Numbered from the stretch's first letter, positions 1 through 7,450 are shown. The stretch is 8,157 bases of DNA from Desulfobulbaceae bacterium UBA2262 (GCA_002347185.1 DDXK01000114.1:2764-10920), one strand, 5' to 3'. Notes: generated by a model not told the origin, from the sequence alone. Program-made: numbers and translations.

Positions 1-785
1 GGCAGGGAAGGCTGGTCTATGTGAATTGCGGGGCCATCCCGGAGAACCTCATCGAGAGCGAATTTTTCGGGTACCGGAAAGGAGCCTTCTCCGGGGCCGG
101 CGCCGACAAGGCGGGTTTTCTCGACATTGCCGCGGGAGGGACCCTGTTTCTTGACGAGATCGGCGAAATCCCCCTCGGCATGCAGGTGAAGCTCCTGCGC
201 GCCCTGGATGGCAACGGCTACACCCCGCTGGGCGGCAAGGAGCAGCAGAAGACAGATGTGCGGATCGTCGCGGCCACCAACGCCGACCTTGCCGAGAAGG
301 TGAAAAACGGCAGCATGCGGGCGGATTTCTTCTACCGGATCCATATCATTCCCATCCATTTGCCGCCGCTTCGGGAGCGCAGGGAAGATATCCCCCTGCT
401 GATCGAGCATTTTCTCGCCCAGCATGAACCAGGCCTGGGATCCATTCTGACCCCCGAGATGCGGAAGCGGCTCGAGGAGTATGAGTGGCCTGGGAATGTG
501 CGCGAGTTGAAGAACGCCCTTGCTCGCTTCGCCGCGTTGAAGACCATGGATCCGCCCTGGTCCGGGGGCCTTGCTGCCGCAGCGGCGGAGCAGGGCCCGG
601 TGCTTGCCTCCACCCTGGGCGGCCAGTCGCTGGAAGTCATGGTCGCAGCCTATGAAAGGGAGGTGCTGCAGGCGGCCCTGCGCAGCCAGGACTGGCATCA
701 GGGCAGAACCGCGGCCGCCCTCGGGGTGAGCGTCAAGACCCTGTTCCGCAAGATGAGGCGCCTCGGCATTGCCAGACCGCCCTGA
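1..785 (+). CDS. Sigma-54-dependent transcriptional activator (bEBP), 5'-truncated by the window
   Basis: The in-frame codons begin at base 3 and give 260 residues to the TGA at 783-785. The protein is a bacterial enhancer-binding protein that uses ATP hydrolysis to remodel sigma-54 RNA polymerase at -24/-12 promoters. Visible in order are VNCGAIPE, the sigma-54 contact loop as GAFSGA (usual form GAFTGA), Walker [11 protein letters not shown] (Asp-Glu at 153-158), sensor I VAATNADL, the arginine-finger region [21 protein letters not shown], sensor [10 protein letters not shown], a linker of about 50 residues, and a C-terminal Fis-type helix-turn-helix (about bases 690-775, [18 protein letters not shown]). 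Walker A and any N-terminal receiver or sensor domain lie upstream, so its input signal is unknown. The GTG at base 21 is inside the AAA+ domain and is not a real start. It sits directly upstream of a sigma-54 promoter and is the obvious candidate regulator of the chemosensory operon that follows. Confidence 0.95.
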   Translation, partial: QGRLVYVNCGAIPENLIESEFFGYRKGAFSGAGADKAGFLDIAAGGTLFLDEIGEIPLGMQVKLLRALDGNGYTPLGGKEQQKTDVRIVAATNADLAEKVKNGSMRADFFYRIHIIPIHLPPLRERREDIPLLIEHFLAQHEPGLGSILTPEMRKRLEEYEWPGNVRELKNALARFAALKTMDPPWSGGLAAAAAEQGPVLASTLGGQSLEVMVAAYEREVLQAALRSQDWHQGRTAAALGVSVKTLFRKMRRLGIARPP

Positions 786-787
786 TT

Positions 788-812
788 CGGTCATTTCTGT
801 CCATATGGTCAT
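788..812 (+). promoter_or_regulatory. Two GGTCAT direct repeats, candidate activator half-sites
   Basis: CGGTCAT at 788-794 and TGGTCAT at 806-812 are spaced 18 bp start to start. They repeat the half-site of the dyad at 866-881. They lie roughly 165-190 bp upstream of the start site predicted from the -24/-12 promoter, which is within the usual range for enhancer sites of sigma-54 activators. The repeat is seen directly; the binding role is inferred. Confidence 0.3.
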
Positions 813-927
813 AGTTGTCCTTTTTCTTTGAATTCAGTAAGATAAGCATCGATCCTCTTTCCTTCCGGTCATTGATGACCGCCTTTGTCTCCTGTGCGGA
901 TTTTTCTGTATCTTCCTGTTTTTTCAT
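809..927 (-). pseudogene. Possible small reverse-strand ORF, frameshifted (about 38 residues if repaired)
   Basis: On the minus strand an AGGAAG Shine-Dalgarno (939-934) lies 6 nt before an ATG at 927-925. It opens a highly charged peptide, MKKQEDTEKSAQETKAVIND followed by RKER. In the starting frame the reading then continues without natural-looking sequence into the antisense of the upstream gene, stopping at 733. In a neighbouring frame, from about base 854 down to a TGA at 811-809, the sequence reads RIDAYLTEFKEKGQL and then stops. That looks like a natural helical C-terminus joined by a one-step frameshift near 852-856. It has no recognised family and no clear promoter. It could be a decayed or frameshifted small gene, a sequence error, or chance in AT-rich DNA. 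Confidence 0.25.
866..881 (+). promoter_or_regulatory. Inverted repeat CGGTCAT-TG-ATGACCG, candidate upstream activator site
   Basis: This is a perfect 7-bp inverted repeat around a 2-bp centre. Its midpoint is about 100 bp upstream of the transcription start implied by the sigma-54 promoter at 951-966, a typical enhancer position for a dimeric Fis-type helix-turn-helix activator. The upstream gene encodes such a protein. As RNA it could also fold as a 6-bp stem with a TTGA loop, so a weak terminator for the upstream gene is an alternative, but no proper T-run follows. Confidence 0.4.
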
Positions 928-950
928 ATTTTTCTTCCTGTGAAGAATGC

Positions 951-966
951 TGGCCCGGAATTTGCT
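951..966 (+). promoter_or_regulatory. Sigma-54 (-24/-12) promoter of the chemosensory operon
   Basis: TGGCCCG (951-957), four bases, then TTGCT (962-966). The invariant GG (952-953) and GC (964-965) are separated by exactly 10 bp, and the only departure from the consensus TGGCACG-N4-TTGCW is one base in the -24 box. Transcription would begin near 976-978, giving a leader of about 45 nt to the ATG at 1021. The adjacent upstream gene encodes a sigma-54 activator, which strengthens the call. Experimental start-site data would be decisive. Confidence 0.75.
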
Positions 967-1020
967 CTCTCTGTGGCAGGACGGGCTGACAGGGCCTGAC
1001 GGACCCCCAGAGGCACACAT

Positions 1021-1449
1021 ATGAATCGAAAGCAGTGCGGGAGCGGGCCAGAGGCCTCCTCTGCCTCCTGCCTGGACATACTTTTCGCCGAGGACGACGG
1101 GCAGGATCTGGCGCTGCTGGAAACCCTCTGCGCCGGCGGCGGCCACCGGTGCGTGGCGGCGGTCAGCGGCCGGCAGGTGGAGGAGGTGGTGGGGCGGCAG
1201 CATTTCGACCTGATCTTTCTCGACCTGCACCTTTCCGGCGGTTTTGGCCTGGAGCTGCTGCCGAGGCTGGGGGAATTGCCCAAAAGGCCGCTCATCGTCG
1301 CAATGACCGACGAGCCGGTGCGGGAGCTGGAGGAGCGGATCCGGCAGGAGCGGGTGGCCTACTATCTGGTCAAGCCCGTGACGGTCGCGGAGATCCAGGC
1401 CATACTCAACCATCTGGCCCTGCGGAAAAGCCGGGCCGGGGAAAAATAA
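1021..1449 (+). CDS. Single-domain CheY-like response regulator
   Basis: 142 residues forming one receiver domain with no output domain. The key residues are present: acidic pair Asp25-Asp26 in LFAEDDG, phospho-acceptor Asp68 in DLIFLDLHLSG, switch Thr96 in VAMTDE, and Lys118 in YYLVKPV. About 17 residues precede the first strand, a short N-terminal extension. The ATG has an AGAGG ribosome site at 1009-1013, 7 nt away, and is the first gene after the sigma-54 promoter; cheW follows after 31 bp. It should accept phosphate from a histidine kinase: either CheA encoded elsewhere (flagellar output or phosphate sink) or the hybrid kinase downstream. I give no symbol because the partner is not determined and several CheY-like receivers usually coexist in such genomes. 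Confidence 0.93.
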   Translation: MNRKQCGSGPEASSASCLDILFAEDDGQDLALLETLCAGGGHRCVAAVSGRQVEEVVGRQHFDLIFLDLHLSGGFGLELLPRLGELPKRPLIVAMTDEPVRELEERIRQERVAYYLVKPVTVAEIQAILNHLALRKSRAGEK

Positions 1450-1480
1450 AAGCGAATCGGCGCATGAAGGAGAATGAAAC

Positions 1481-2017
1481 ATGACCAATGGCAATTCGGC
1501 TCTGACGCGGCTCGCGCAATATCTCACCTTTGCCCTGCGCGGGGAATGCTTTGCCATCGAGATCGCCAGGGTTCGCGAGGTACTTGATGTGGCGGCCCTG
1601 ACGAAGGTTCCGGGAATGCCGGAGTGCTTCTGCGGGGTCATCAATCTGCGCGGCAAGGTGATGCCAATTTTGGACCTCGGCAGGAAGCTCGGCCTGGCGC
1701 CGCTGGTCTTCGGCACGGATACCTGCGTCATCATTGTCGAGGTGCTGGGCGAAAACGGGGCGTTCGAAGTGGGGGTGCTCACCGATTCGGTGCCCACGGT
1801 TGTCGAGCTTGCCCCGGATGCGATGGAGGCGGTGCCGAACATGGGCGCCGGCCTCGATACCGGCTTCATCAGCGGCATGGCCCGGCTGGAGGAGAAGTTT
1901 CTCATGCTCCTTGCCATCGATACCGTGCTTGCGGGCGCGGGCGCGAACATGTTTTCCGGGATGGACACCGGCGCTTTCGCCGGGGATCCTTCCGCCGCTG
2001 GGGCGCCGGCCCGGTAA
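1481..2017 (+). CDS. cheW: Chemotaxis coupling protein CheW
   Basis: 178 residues, close to the usual length of about 160-170, with a short Gly/Ala-rich C-terminal extension. CheW is the cytoplasmic adaptor that links chemoreceptor hairpin tips to CheA in the signalling array. Family hallmarks are the opening strand YLTFALRGECFAIEIARVREVL, split here as YLTFALRGECF (residues 14-24) and AIEIARVREVL (25-35), then KVPGMPECFCGVINLRGKV with the conserved NLRG at residues 55-58, PILDLGRKLGL, VGVLTDSV in the middle, and FISGMARLEEKFLMLLAIDTVL near the end. AAGGAG at 1467-1472 lies 8 nt before the ATG; upstream ATGs at 1464 and 1474 are out of frame. It lies between the receiver and the hybrid kinase, and an MCP gene ends the operon. 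No CheA gene is in the window, so its kinase partner must be elsewhere. Confidence 0.95.
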   Translation: MTNGNSALTRLAQYLTFALRGECFAIEIARVREVLDVAALTKVPGMPECFCGVINLRGKVMPILDLGRKLGLAPLVFGTDTCVIIVEVLGENGAFEVGVLTDSVPTVVELAPDAMEAVPNMGAGLDTGFISGMARLEEKFLMLLAIDTVLAGAGANMFSGMDTGAFAGDPSAAGAPAR

Positions 2018-2101
2018 GGAAAATTGTCCGGTTCCGGGTGGCGCTCTGCAGGGCGTCCTCCTGGCCGGGAAAGAAAGAAAACAGGTGGAGCTGCAATATT
2101 G

Positions 2102-5100
2102 ATGCGCAACGCAAAACATACCCTTGCCGCCGGCCTTTTTTTCGTCCTCGCCGCTCTGCTCCTCGGGCCGTTTCAGGCAGTCCTGGCCGCGGCAGGCCAG
2201 GAAACCGCCCCGGTCAAGATCGGGGTGCTGGCCAAACGGGGAGAGGAGGTCGCCGCACAGAACTGGCTGCCGACGGCGGAGGCTTTGGGCCGGGAGCTTC
2301 CCGGCCGCTCCTTTACCATCGTGCCTCTTGATTTTGCCGGGGTGCGGCAGGCGGTTCGGGAGGGCGCCATCGACTTCCTGATCTGCAACAGCGCGTTCTA
2401 TGTGGAAATGGAACACGATTTCGGCGTCAGCCGCATCGCCACCATGAAGAATCTGAGCGGCGAGCTCCCCGCCGCCCTGTTCGGAGGGGTGATCTTCACC
2501 AGGGCGGAGCGCACCGATATCAATGGTCTGGCCGATCTCGACGGCAGATCCTTTCTCGCCGTGGACAGAAACTCTCTCGGCGGCTGGCTCATGGCCCTGC
2601 GCGAGCTCCGCGCCCAGGGGCTCCGGCCGGAGCGCGATTTTTCCTCCCTCGCCTTTGCGGGCACCCACGATGCCGTGGTTCTGGGGGTGCTTGCCGGCAA
2701 GGCGGACGCCGGGACCGTCCGGACGGACATCCTGGAAAGGATGGCCGAGGAAGGGGGGCTCGATCTTTCCGCCCTGAAGATCCTCAACACCCGGCAGGAG
2801 GCGCAGTTCTCGGCCCGGCATAGCACCAGGCTCTACCCGGAATGGCCCTTTGCCAGGCTCAGGCATACGGAACAAAGGCTTTCCGAGGAGGTTGCCGTCG
2901 CCCTCTTGCGGATGCCGGCAAACAGCGAGGCCTGCAGGGCTGCGCAGATCGGCGGCTGGACCGTGCCCCTCAACTACCAGCAGGTGCATGAGCTGTTCCA
3001 GGAATTGAAGCTCCCGCCCTATGCCAATCAGCATGGCAGGATCGGCCTCGCGGATCTCCTGGAGCATCATAGAGCCGGACTGTTCCTGACCCTCTTTCTT
3101 TCCTGCGCCATTCTGCTCTCCCTGCTTGCCATCCTGCGGATCAACGGCAAGCTCCGGGCTGCGCAGGCGGAGCTTGCCGAGCGGTTGCGGGAGGTGCAGA
3201 CCTCCCAGGAGGCGGTGCGGGAATCGGAGCGCAATTACCGGGAGATCTTTCACTCCGCCAACGATGCCTTCCTGATCCATGATCTGGCTTCGGCTGAGAT
3301 TCTTGACGTGAACACGGCCATGTGCGAACTCTATGGCTATTCCCGGGAAGAGGCGCTGCGTCTGACCGTTGGCGATCTCCTCGGCCCGGACGACCCCCTG
3401 CAGGCGGAGTTGGCCACCGATCGGCTCATAGCCAGGGTCATGGCTTATGGGCCGCAACGGTTCGAAGCCCGGGCCAGGCGCAAAGACGGGGAACTGTTCT
3501 GGGGCGAGGTGCACCTCAAACTGGCCAAGATCGGCGGTCAGGAGCGGCTGTTGGCCGTGGTACACAACATCGAGGCCAGGAAGCGGGCCGAGGAGGAGCT
3601 GCAGCGCTACAGCCAGCATCTCGAACAGTTCGTGGAGGAGCGCACCGCCGAGCTGCGCAGGAGCGAGTCCTCGCTGGCCGAGGCGCAGCGCATCGCCCAT
3701 CTGGGCAACTGGGTCTGGCAGATCCCGGAAAACCAGGTCTGGTGGTCGGCGGAAGCCCAGCGCATCTATGGTTTTGACGCGGCTGGCGGCCCGCCTTCCT
3801 ATGAGGCCTTTCTCGCCGTGGTGCACCCCGAGGACCGCGACCTGGTGGTCAGGGCGATTGATGCGGCCCTGAAGGGGCGGCAGCCTTATCGTCTGGGGCA
3901 TCGTCTCCTGCTGCCGGACGACGGCGAGCGGCATGTGCATGCCCAGGGCGAGGTTTCCTTTTCGGCCGACGGCAGGCCGGTGCGGATGGTGGGCATCGTT
4001 CAGGACATCACCGAGCGGGTCGCCTTGGAAAAGCAGCTCCGCCACGCGGAAAAGCTCAAAGCGATCGGTACCCTGGCCGGAGGGGTCGCGCACGACTTCA
4101 ACAACATCCTCACCGCGATCCTCGGCTACGGCGAAATGGTCATGGCCGAGCTTCCGCAAGGCAGCCAGCTCCGGGAGGATCAGCAGCAGGTTCTCGCCGC
4201 CGGCCAGCGCGCGGCGGAGCTGGTCAAGCAGATTCTCACCTTCAGCCGCCGCGGCGAACAGGAACTCCGTCCCCTGCGGGTGCAGGTACTCGTCAAGGAG
4301 GCGGTCAAGCTGCTGCGGGCCAGCATCCCGAGTACGGTGGAATTCCGGTTCAATATTGATGACAGGTGTGGAGCGATCCTCGGCGATCCGACCCAGATCC
4401 ACCAGGTGCTGATGAACCTCTGCACCAACGCCTATCATGCCATGCGCGGGCAGGGAAAGGGTCTGCTCACCCTTTCTCTGGCCGAGGTCGAGCTGGGGCC
4501 TGATTCCCTCGCGGAAAAGGATGAGCTGTTGCCTGGTTCCTACGTGCGGCTCGAGGTGAGCGATACCGGGCAAGGAATGGACAGGGCGGTGTTGGAGCGG
4601 ATATTCGAACCTTATTTCACCACCAAGGCCCAGGGGGAAGGAACCGGCCTCGGCCTGTCCCTCATCCATGGCATAGTCAAGGGCATGGGCGGCGGAATTT
4701 CGGTGCGCAGCGAGGTGGGGGCCGGGACTGCCTTCCAGGTCTATTTCCCCAGGATCGAATCCCCTGCCGGCCAAGCGGAGCTGGCACCGGAAACGGTGCG
4801 GGGCGGGAACGAGCGTCTGCTGGTCGTCGATGACGAGGCGTCGGTGGTCAATCTGGAGCAGCAGTTTCTGAAAGGCCTGGGGTACCGGGTGACCGCCACC
4901 ACGGAAAGCAGCGAGGCCTGGCAGCTCTATCAGGACAATCCCGCCGCTTTCGATCTGGTCGTCACCGACATGACCATGCCGCGGATGAGCGGCGCTGAGT
5001 TGGCCCGGAAGATGTTGCTGCTCCGCGTCGACCTGCCCATCATCCTCTGCACCGGCCACAGCGAAGCCATCGACCAGGAAAAGGCAAGGCAGCTGGGAGT

Positions 5101-5185
5101 CCGCGCCTATCTCACAAAACCGCTCACCAAGAACATACTGGCGGCCGCCATCCGGCGGACCCTGGATCGGCAGGCCAGCCACTGA
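2102..5185 (+). CDS. Hybrid histidine kinase with PhnD/TtrS-like periplasmic binding domain, two PAS domains and a receiver
   Basis: 1027 residues. Order: signal peptide or first membrane segment (about 1-30, basic start then a Leu/Ala-rich core); periplasmic phosphonate-binding-like (PhnD) domain, about 38-310, opening VKIGVLAKRGEE; membrane helix about 325-345; coiled linker; PAS about 374-494; coiled linker; PAS about 533-640 ending VGIVQDITER; dimerisation and phospho-acceptor domain with His664 in AHDFNN; ATPase domain with Asn776, SDTGQGMD (Asp821) and GTGLGLS (847-853); C-terminal receiver with Asp910-Asp911, phospho-acceptor Asp956 and Lys1006. All catalytic residues are present. The binding domain resembles, from memory, those of the tetrathionate and thiosulfate sensors TtrS and ThsS (NW-P, LPG-x-F-x-x-x-PLDF, AVREGAIDFLICN). 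Start: ATG 2102 precedes the signal peptide. The in-frame TTG 2099 has better spacing (8 nt versus 11) from GGAG at 2087-2090 and is a real alternative. An open frame back to 2024 only adds 26 residues before the signal peptide. Confidence 0.93.
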   Translation: MRNAKHTLAAGLFFVLAALLLGPFQAVLAAAGQETAPVKIGVLAKRGEEVAAQNWLPTAEALGRELPGRSFTIVPLDFAGVRQAVREGAIDFLICNSAFYVEMEHDFGVSRIATMKNLSGELPAALFGGVIFTRAERTDINGLADLDGRSFLAVDRNSLGGWLMALRELRAQGLRPERDFSSLAFAGTHDAVVLGVLAGKADAGTVRTDILERMAEEGGLDLSALKILNTRQEAQFSARHSTRLYPEWPFARLRHTEQRLSEEVAVALLRMPANSEACRAAQIGGWTVPLNYQQVHELFQELKLPPYANQHGRIGLADLLEHHRAGLFLTLFLSCAILLSLLAILRINGKLRAAQAELAERLREVQTSQEAVRESERNYREIFHSANDAFLIHDLASAEILDVNTAMCELYGYSREEALRLTVGDLLGPDDPLQAELATDRLIARVMAYGPQRFEARARRKDGELFWGEVHLKLAKIGGQERLLAVVHNIEARKRAEEELQRYSQHLEQFVEERTAELRRSESSLAEAQRIAHLGNWVWQIPENQVWWSAEAQRIYGFDAAGGPPSYEAFLAVVHPEDRDLVVRAIDAALKGRQPYRLGHRLLLPDDGERHVHAQGEVSFSADGRPVRMVGIVQDITERVALEKQLRHAEKLKAIGTLAGGVAHDFNNILTAILGYGEMVMAELPQGSQLREDQQQVLAAGQRAAELVKQILTFSRRGEQELRPLRVQVLVKEAVKLLRASIPSTVEFRFNIDDRCGAILGDPTQIHQVLMNLCTNAYHAMRGQGKGLLTLSLAEVELGPDSLAEKDELLPGSYVRLEVSDTGQGMDRAVLERIFEPYFTTKAQGEGTGLGLSLIHGIVKGMGGGISVRSEVGAGTAFQVYFPRIESPAGQAELAPETVRGGNERLLVVDDEASVVNLEQQFLKGLGYRVTATTESSEAWQLYQDNPAAFDLVVTDMTMPRMSGAELARKMLLLRVDLPIILCTGHSEAIDQEKARQLGVRAYLTKPLTKNILAAAIRRTLDRQASH

Positions 5186-5206
5186 ATCCTTAACGGAGGT
5201 GTTTTC

Positions 5207-7393
5207 ATGCTCAAAAATTTCAGCATAAAAGCGAAAATCATGGCCCTGGTCCTGAGCGGCATCTTGCTGATGACCCTGCTCAACATGGGCAAGCAATTTC
5301 ATGACTTCGGAAATACCCTGGCTGCGGAGAAAAAGAGAAGGGCGGCCCGGGTGGCGGGAATCTTCAAGGGCTCCCTCGATCAGCAGCTGCAGAATCTGTC
5401 CCTGGCCATGGAGACCCTGACGAACAATCCCGCGATAGTCCGCGCCTTCGCAGAAGCAGACAGGGAGGGCCTGCTTCGGGATCTGGGGCAATACAATGAA
5501 AAGCTGCGGGATGCATACGATATCGACCAGTTTCAGTTCCACACCCCGCCGGCGGTGAGTTTCCTGCGGCTGCACCAGCCTGCGCAGTATGGGGATGATC
5601 TTTCCTCCTTCCGCAGCACGGTTGTCGAGGTCAACAGGAGCAGGAAGACCGCCCTGGGCCTGGAGGTGGGCAGGGGCGGTCCGGGCCTGCGGGTGGTCGC
5701 CCCCCTTTTTTTTGAAGGGAGGCATCTCGGATCGGTGGAGTTCGGGGGATCCATCCGGGGCGCCGTGAACAAGCTGCAAGAGACCTTTGGCATCAATTAC
5801 GCCATCGGCATTCAGCCGGAGTTCTTCAAGCAGGCAGGGCGTTCGGCTGAAGCGACCGATATCGTCGCCGACAATCTGGTTTTCTACACCACCTCCTCCG
5901 AGCTTGCCAGGACGCTACTGGCGGGCTATGCGCCGGAAAAGGACGAATACACCATCAACGAGAGGCTCCAGATCACCTACCCCCTCGCCCTGACCGATTA
6001 TCAGGGGCGGGAGATCGGCTATATCCTTGCCATCGAGGATGTGCAGGAGATGGCGGACAAGCTGCGCTCAGAGCTGGTCGCCAATCTGGGCATCAACCTC
6101 CTGGTGGCCGCCGGCATCCTGTTGACGCTTTTCGTTTTTGTCAGGAGGGCCTTCCTCCCCCTCGACGGCGCCATTGTCACCTTCGATCAGATTTCAAAAG
6201 GCGACTTGACCGTCGAGCTCGAGGCGGAGGGCAAGGACGAGATCGCCAGGATGCTGGGAGCCATGCGGAGTATGGTAGCCAACCTGCGGCAAACCGCGCA
6301 GGCGGCGGCGCAGATCGCCACCGGCGACCTCGAGGTGCGGATGCGGATCCTCTCCGAGAAGGACGTACTCGGAAAATCCCTGGCCAACATGGTCGAAACC
6401 CTGCGGAAAACCGCGGCCAACGCGGAAACCATCGCCGCCGGCGATCTGGGTGTCAAGGTCGAGCTGCTTTCCGACCGGGATACCCTGGGCAAGTCCCTCA
6501 CCGCCATGATTGAGCGGTTACGGCAAATCATGCTGGATGTGCGGGCTGCCGCCGACCAGGTCGCCGCCGGCAGCGAAGAGCTGAGCGGCAGTTCCCAGCA
6601 GGTATCCCAGGGGGCCAGCGAGCAGGCCGCCGCGGTGGAGGAAATCTCCTCGGCCATGGAGGAGCTGGCCAGCACCGTGGCCCAGACCGCCGATCACGCC
6701 CGCCAGACAGCGGGCATTGCCAACAAGACCTCGGCCGAGGCCGTGGACGGCGGCAAGGCGGTTGCGGAGACGGTTGCCGCCATGCAGCATATCGCCGAAA
6801 AGATCGAGCTCATCGAGGAGATCGCCCGGCAGACCAACCTGCTGGCCTTGAACGCGGCCATCGAGGCGGCCCGGGCCGGCGAGCACGGCAAGGGCTTCGC
6901 GGTGGTGGCCTCGGAGGTGCGGAAGCTCGCCGAGCGCAGCCAGGTCTCCGCCCAGGAGATCAAGGGCGTCGCCACCACCAGCGTGGAAACCGCCACCAGG
7001 GCAGGAAAGCTGATCAACGATATCGTTCCGCAGATCCAGAAAACCGCGGAACTGATCCATGAAATCGATGCGGCGAGCAACGAGCAGGCGCGGGGCATAG
7101 AGGAGAACGCCAAGGCGATCCAGCAGTTCGATCAGGTGATCCAGGCCAACAGCGCCGCAGCCGAGGAGCTGGCCTCCACCAGCGAGGAGCTGACCGCCCA
7201 GGCCGCGCAGCTGAAGGAGAGCATCGCCTTCTTCAAGGTCGATGAGGGGAGCAGGCTGCGGGCAGCCGCGCTCGGCACTCGCCCCTTGCCGTCCGGCTTG
7301 GCCGCGAAGTCGGCGAAGCCGAAGGCGGTCGGCGGCAAGGGCATACAGCTTGCTCTGGACGACAAGGCTGACAGCGAGTTTGAGCGTTATTGA
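5207..7393 (+). CDS. Methyl-accepting chemotaxis protein with Cache sensor, tandem HAMP units and C-terminal tether
   Basis: 728 residues. A membrane helix (about 10-28) is followed by an extracytoplasmic Cache-type sensor of about 260 residues. It contains the characteristic stretch [17 protein letters not shown] (from about 109), [13 protein letters not shown] and [12 protein letters not shown], as in dCache_3-like receptors. The second helix is about 295-314 ([17 protein letters not shown]). Then come a HAMP domain and two more HAMP-like units (to about 442), and a long coiled-coil signalling domain with the conserved hairpin tip [19 protein letters not shown] (538-556) that binds CheW and CheA. 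A flexible 50-residue tail ends in EFERY, a likely CheR/CheB docking pentapeptide. GGAGG at 5195-5199 lies 7 nt before the ATG; the gene begins 21 bp after the kinase stop, so it is co-transcribed. The ligand is unknown; dCache receptors often sense small organic acids or amines. Confidence 0.96.
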   Translation: MLKNFSIKAKIMALVLSGILLMTLLNMGKQFHDFGNTLAAEKKRRAARVAGIFKGSLDQQLQNLSLAMETLTNNPAIVRAFAEADREGLLRDLGQYNEKLRDAYDIDQFQFHTPPAVSFLRLHQPAQYGDDLSSFRSTVVEVNRSRKTALGLEVGRGGPGLRVVAPLFFEGRHLGSVEFGGSIRGAVNKLQETFGINYAIGIQPEFFKQAGRSAEATDIVADNLVFYTTSSELARTLLAGYAPEKDEYTINERLQITYPLALTDYQGREIGYILAIEDVQEMADKLRSELVANLGINLLVAAGILLTLFVFVRRAFLPLDGAIVTFDQISKGDLTVELEAEGKDEIARMLGAMRSMVANLRQTAQAAAQIATGDLEVRMRILSEKDVLGKSLANMVETLRKTAANAETIAAGDLGVKVELLSDRDTLGKSLTAMIERLRQIMLDVRAAADQVAAGSEELSGSSQQVSQGASEQAAAVEEISSAMEELASTVAQTADHARQTAGIANKTSAEAVDGGKAVAETVAAMQHIAEKIELIEEIARQTNLLALNAAIEAARAGEHGKGFAVVASEVRKLAERSQVSAQEIKGVATTSVETATRAGKLINDIVPQIQKTAELIHEIDAASNEQARGIEENAKAIQQFDQVIQANSAAAEELASTSEELTAQAAQLKESIAFFKVDEGSRLRAAALGTRPLPSGLAAKSAKPKAVGGKGIQLALDDKADSEFERY
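6296..6529 (+). repeat. Tandem 39-codon HAMP-like units inside the chemoreceptor gene
   Basis: Two adjacent coding units of exactly 39 codons (6296-6412 and 6413-6529) encode residues 364-402 and 403-441. Twenty of 39 positions are identical, with the shared pattern IA-x-GDL-x-V and D-x-LGKSL-x-x-M-x-E-x-LR. They follow the canonical membrane-proximal HAMP (about 314-363), whose ISKGDLTV is related. This makes a three-unit poly-HAMP relay between membrane and signalling coiled coil. Confidence 0.75.
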
Positions 7394-7425
7394 CCAGGAA
7401 CCCGCCGCGCAGGCCGGGCAGGGCA

Positions 7426-7450
7426 GCTCCGGCCCGCCTGCGCCCGGAGC
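7426..7450 (+). terminator. Weak hairpin in the convergent intergenic gap
   Basis: GCTCCGG (7426-7432) and CCGGAGC (7444-7450) form a perfect 7-bp GC-rich stem with an 11-nt loop, 33 bp after the chemoreceptor stop. The only T-run (TTTT, 7461-7464) is 10 nt further on, so this is not a canonical intrinsic terminator. It may still end or stabilise the operon transcript, since the next gene is convergent. Confidence 0.35.

Noticed and set aside
815..843. TTGTCC-N17-TAAGAT as a sigma-70 promoter for the chemosensory operon
   Set aside because: Each box matches only four of six positions in AT-rich DNA and it would give a leader of about 170 nt; the -24/-12 promoter is far stronger.
2042..2055. 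Near-palindrome CGCTCTG/CAGGGCG between cheW and the kinase gene
   Set aside because: One mismatch and no loop, so it would not form a stable RNA hairpin; no T-run follows, and chance is likely in GC-rich DNA.
2024..2101. TTG at 2024 as start of the hybrid kinase
   Set aside because: It would place 26 Gly/Arg-rich residues before a normal signal peptide and has no suitable ribosome site at the right distance; ATG 2102 (or TTG 2099) fits better.
733..2109. 458-codon minus-strand frame over cheY and cheW
   Set aside because: Its upstream part is a shadow of cheW and cheY; only the last stretch from 927 downward has a plausible start and is listed separately at low confidence.
1406..5779. Very long open frame on the minus strand (1457 codons) across cheW, the kinase and the start of the MCP gene
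   Set aside because: It is antisense to genes with full domain evidence, shows no recognisable domain, and is rich in Pro, Gly, Arg, His and Gln as expected for the complement of GC-biased codons.
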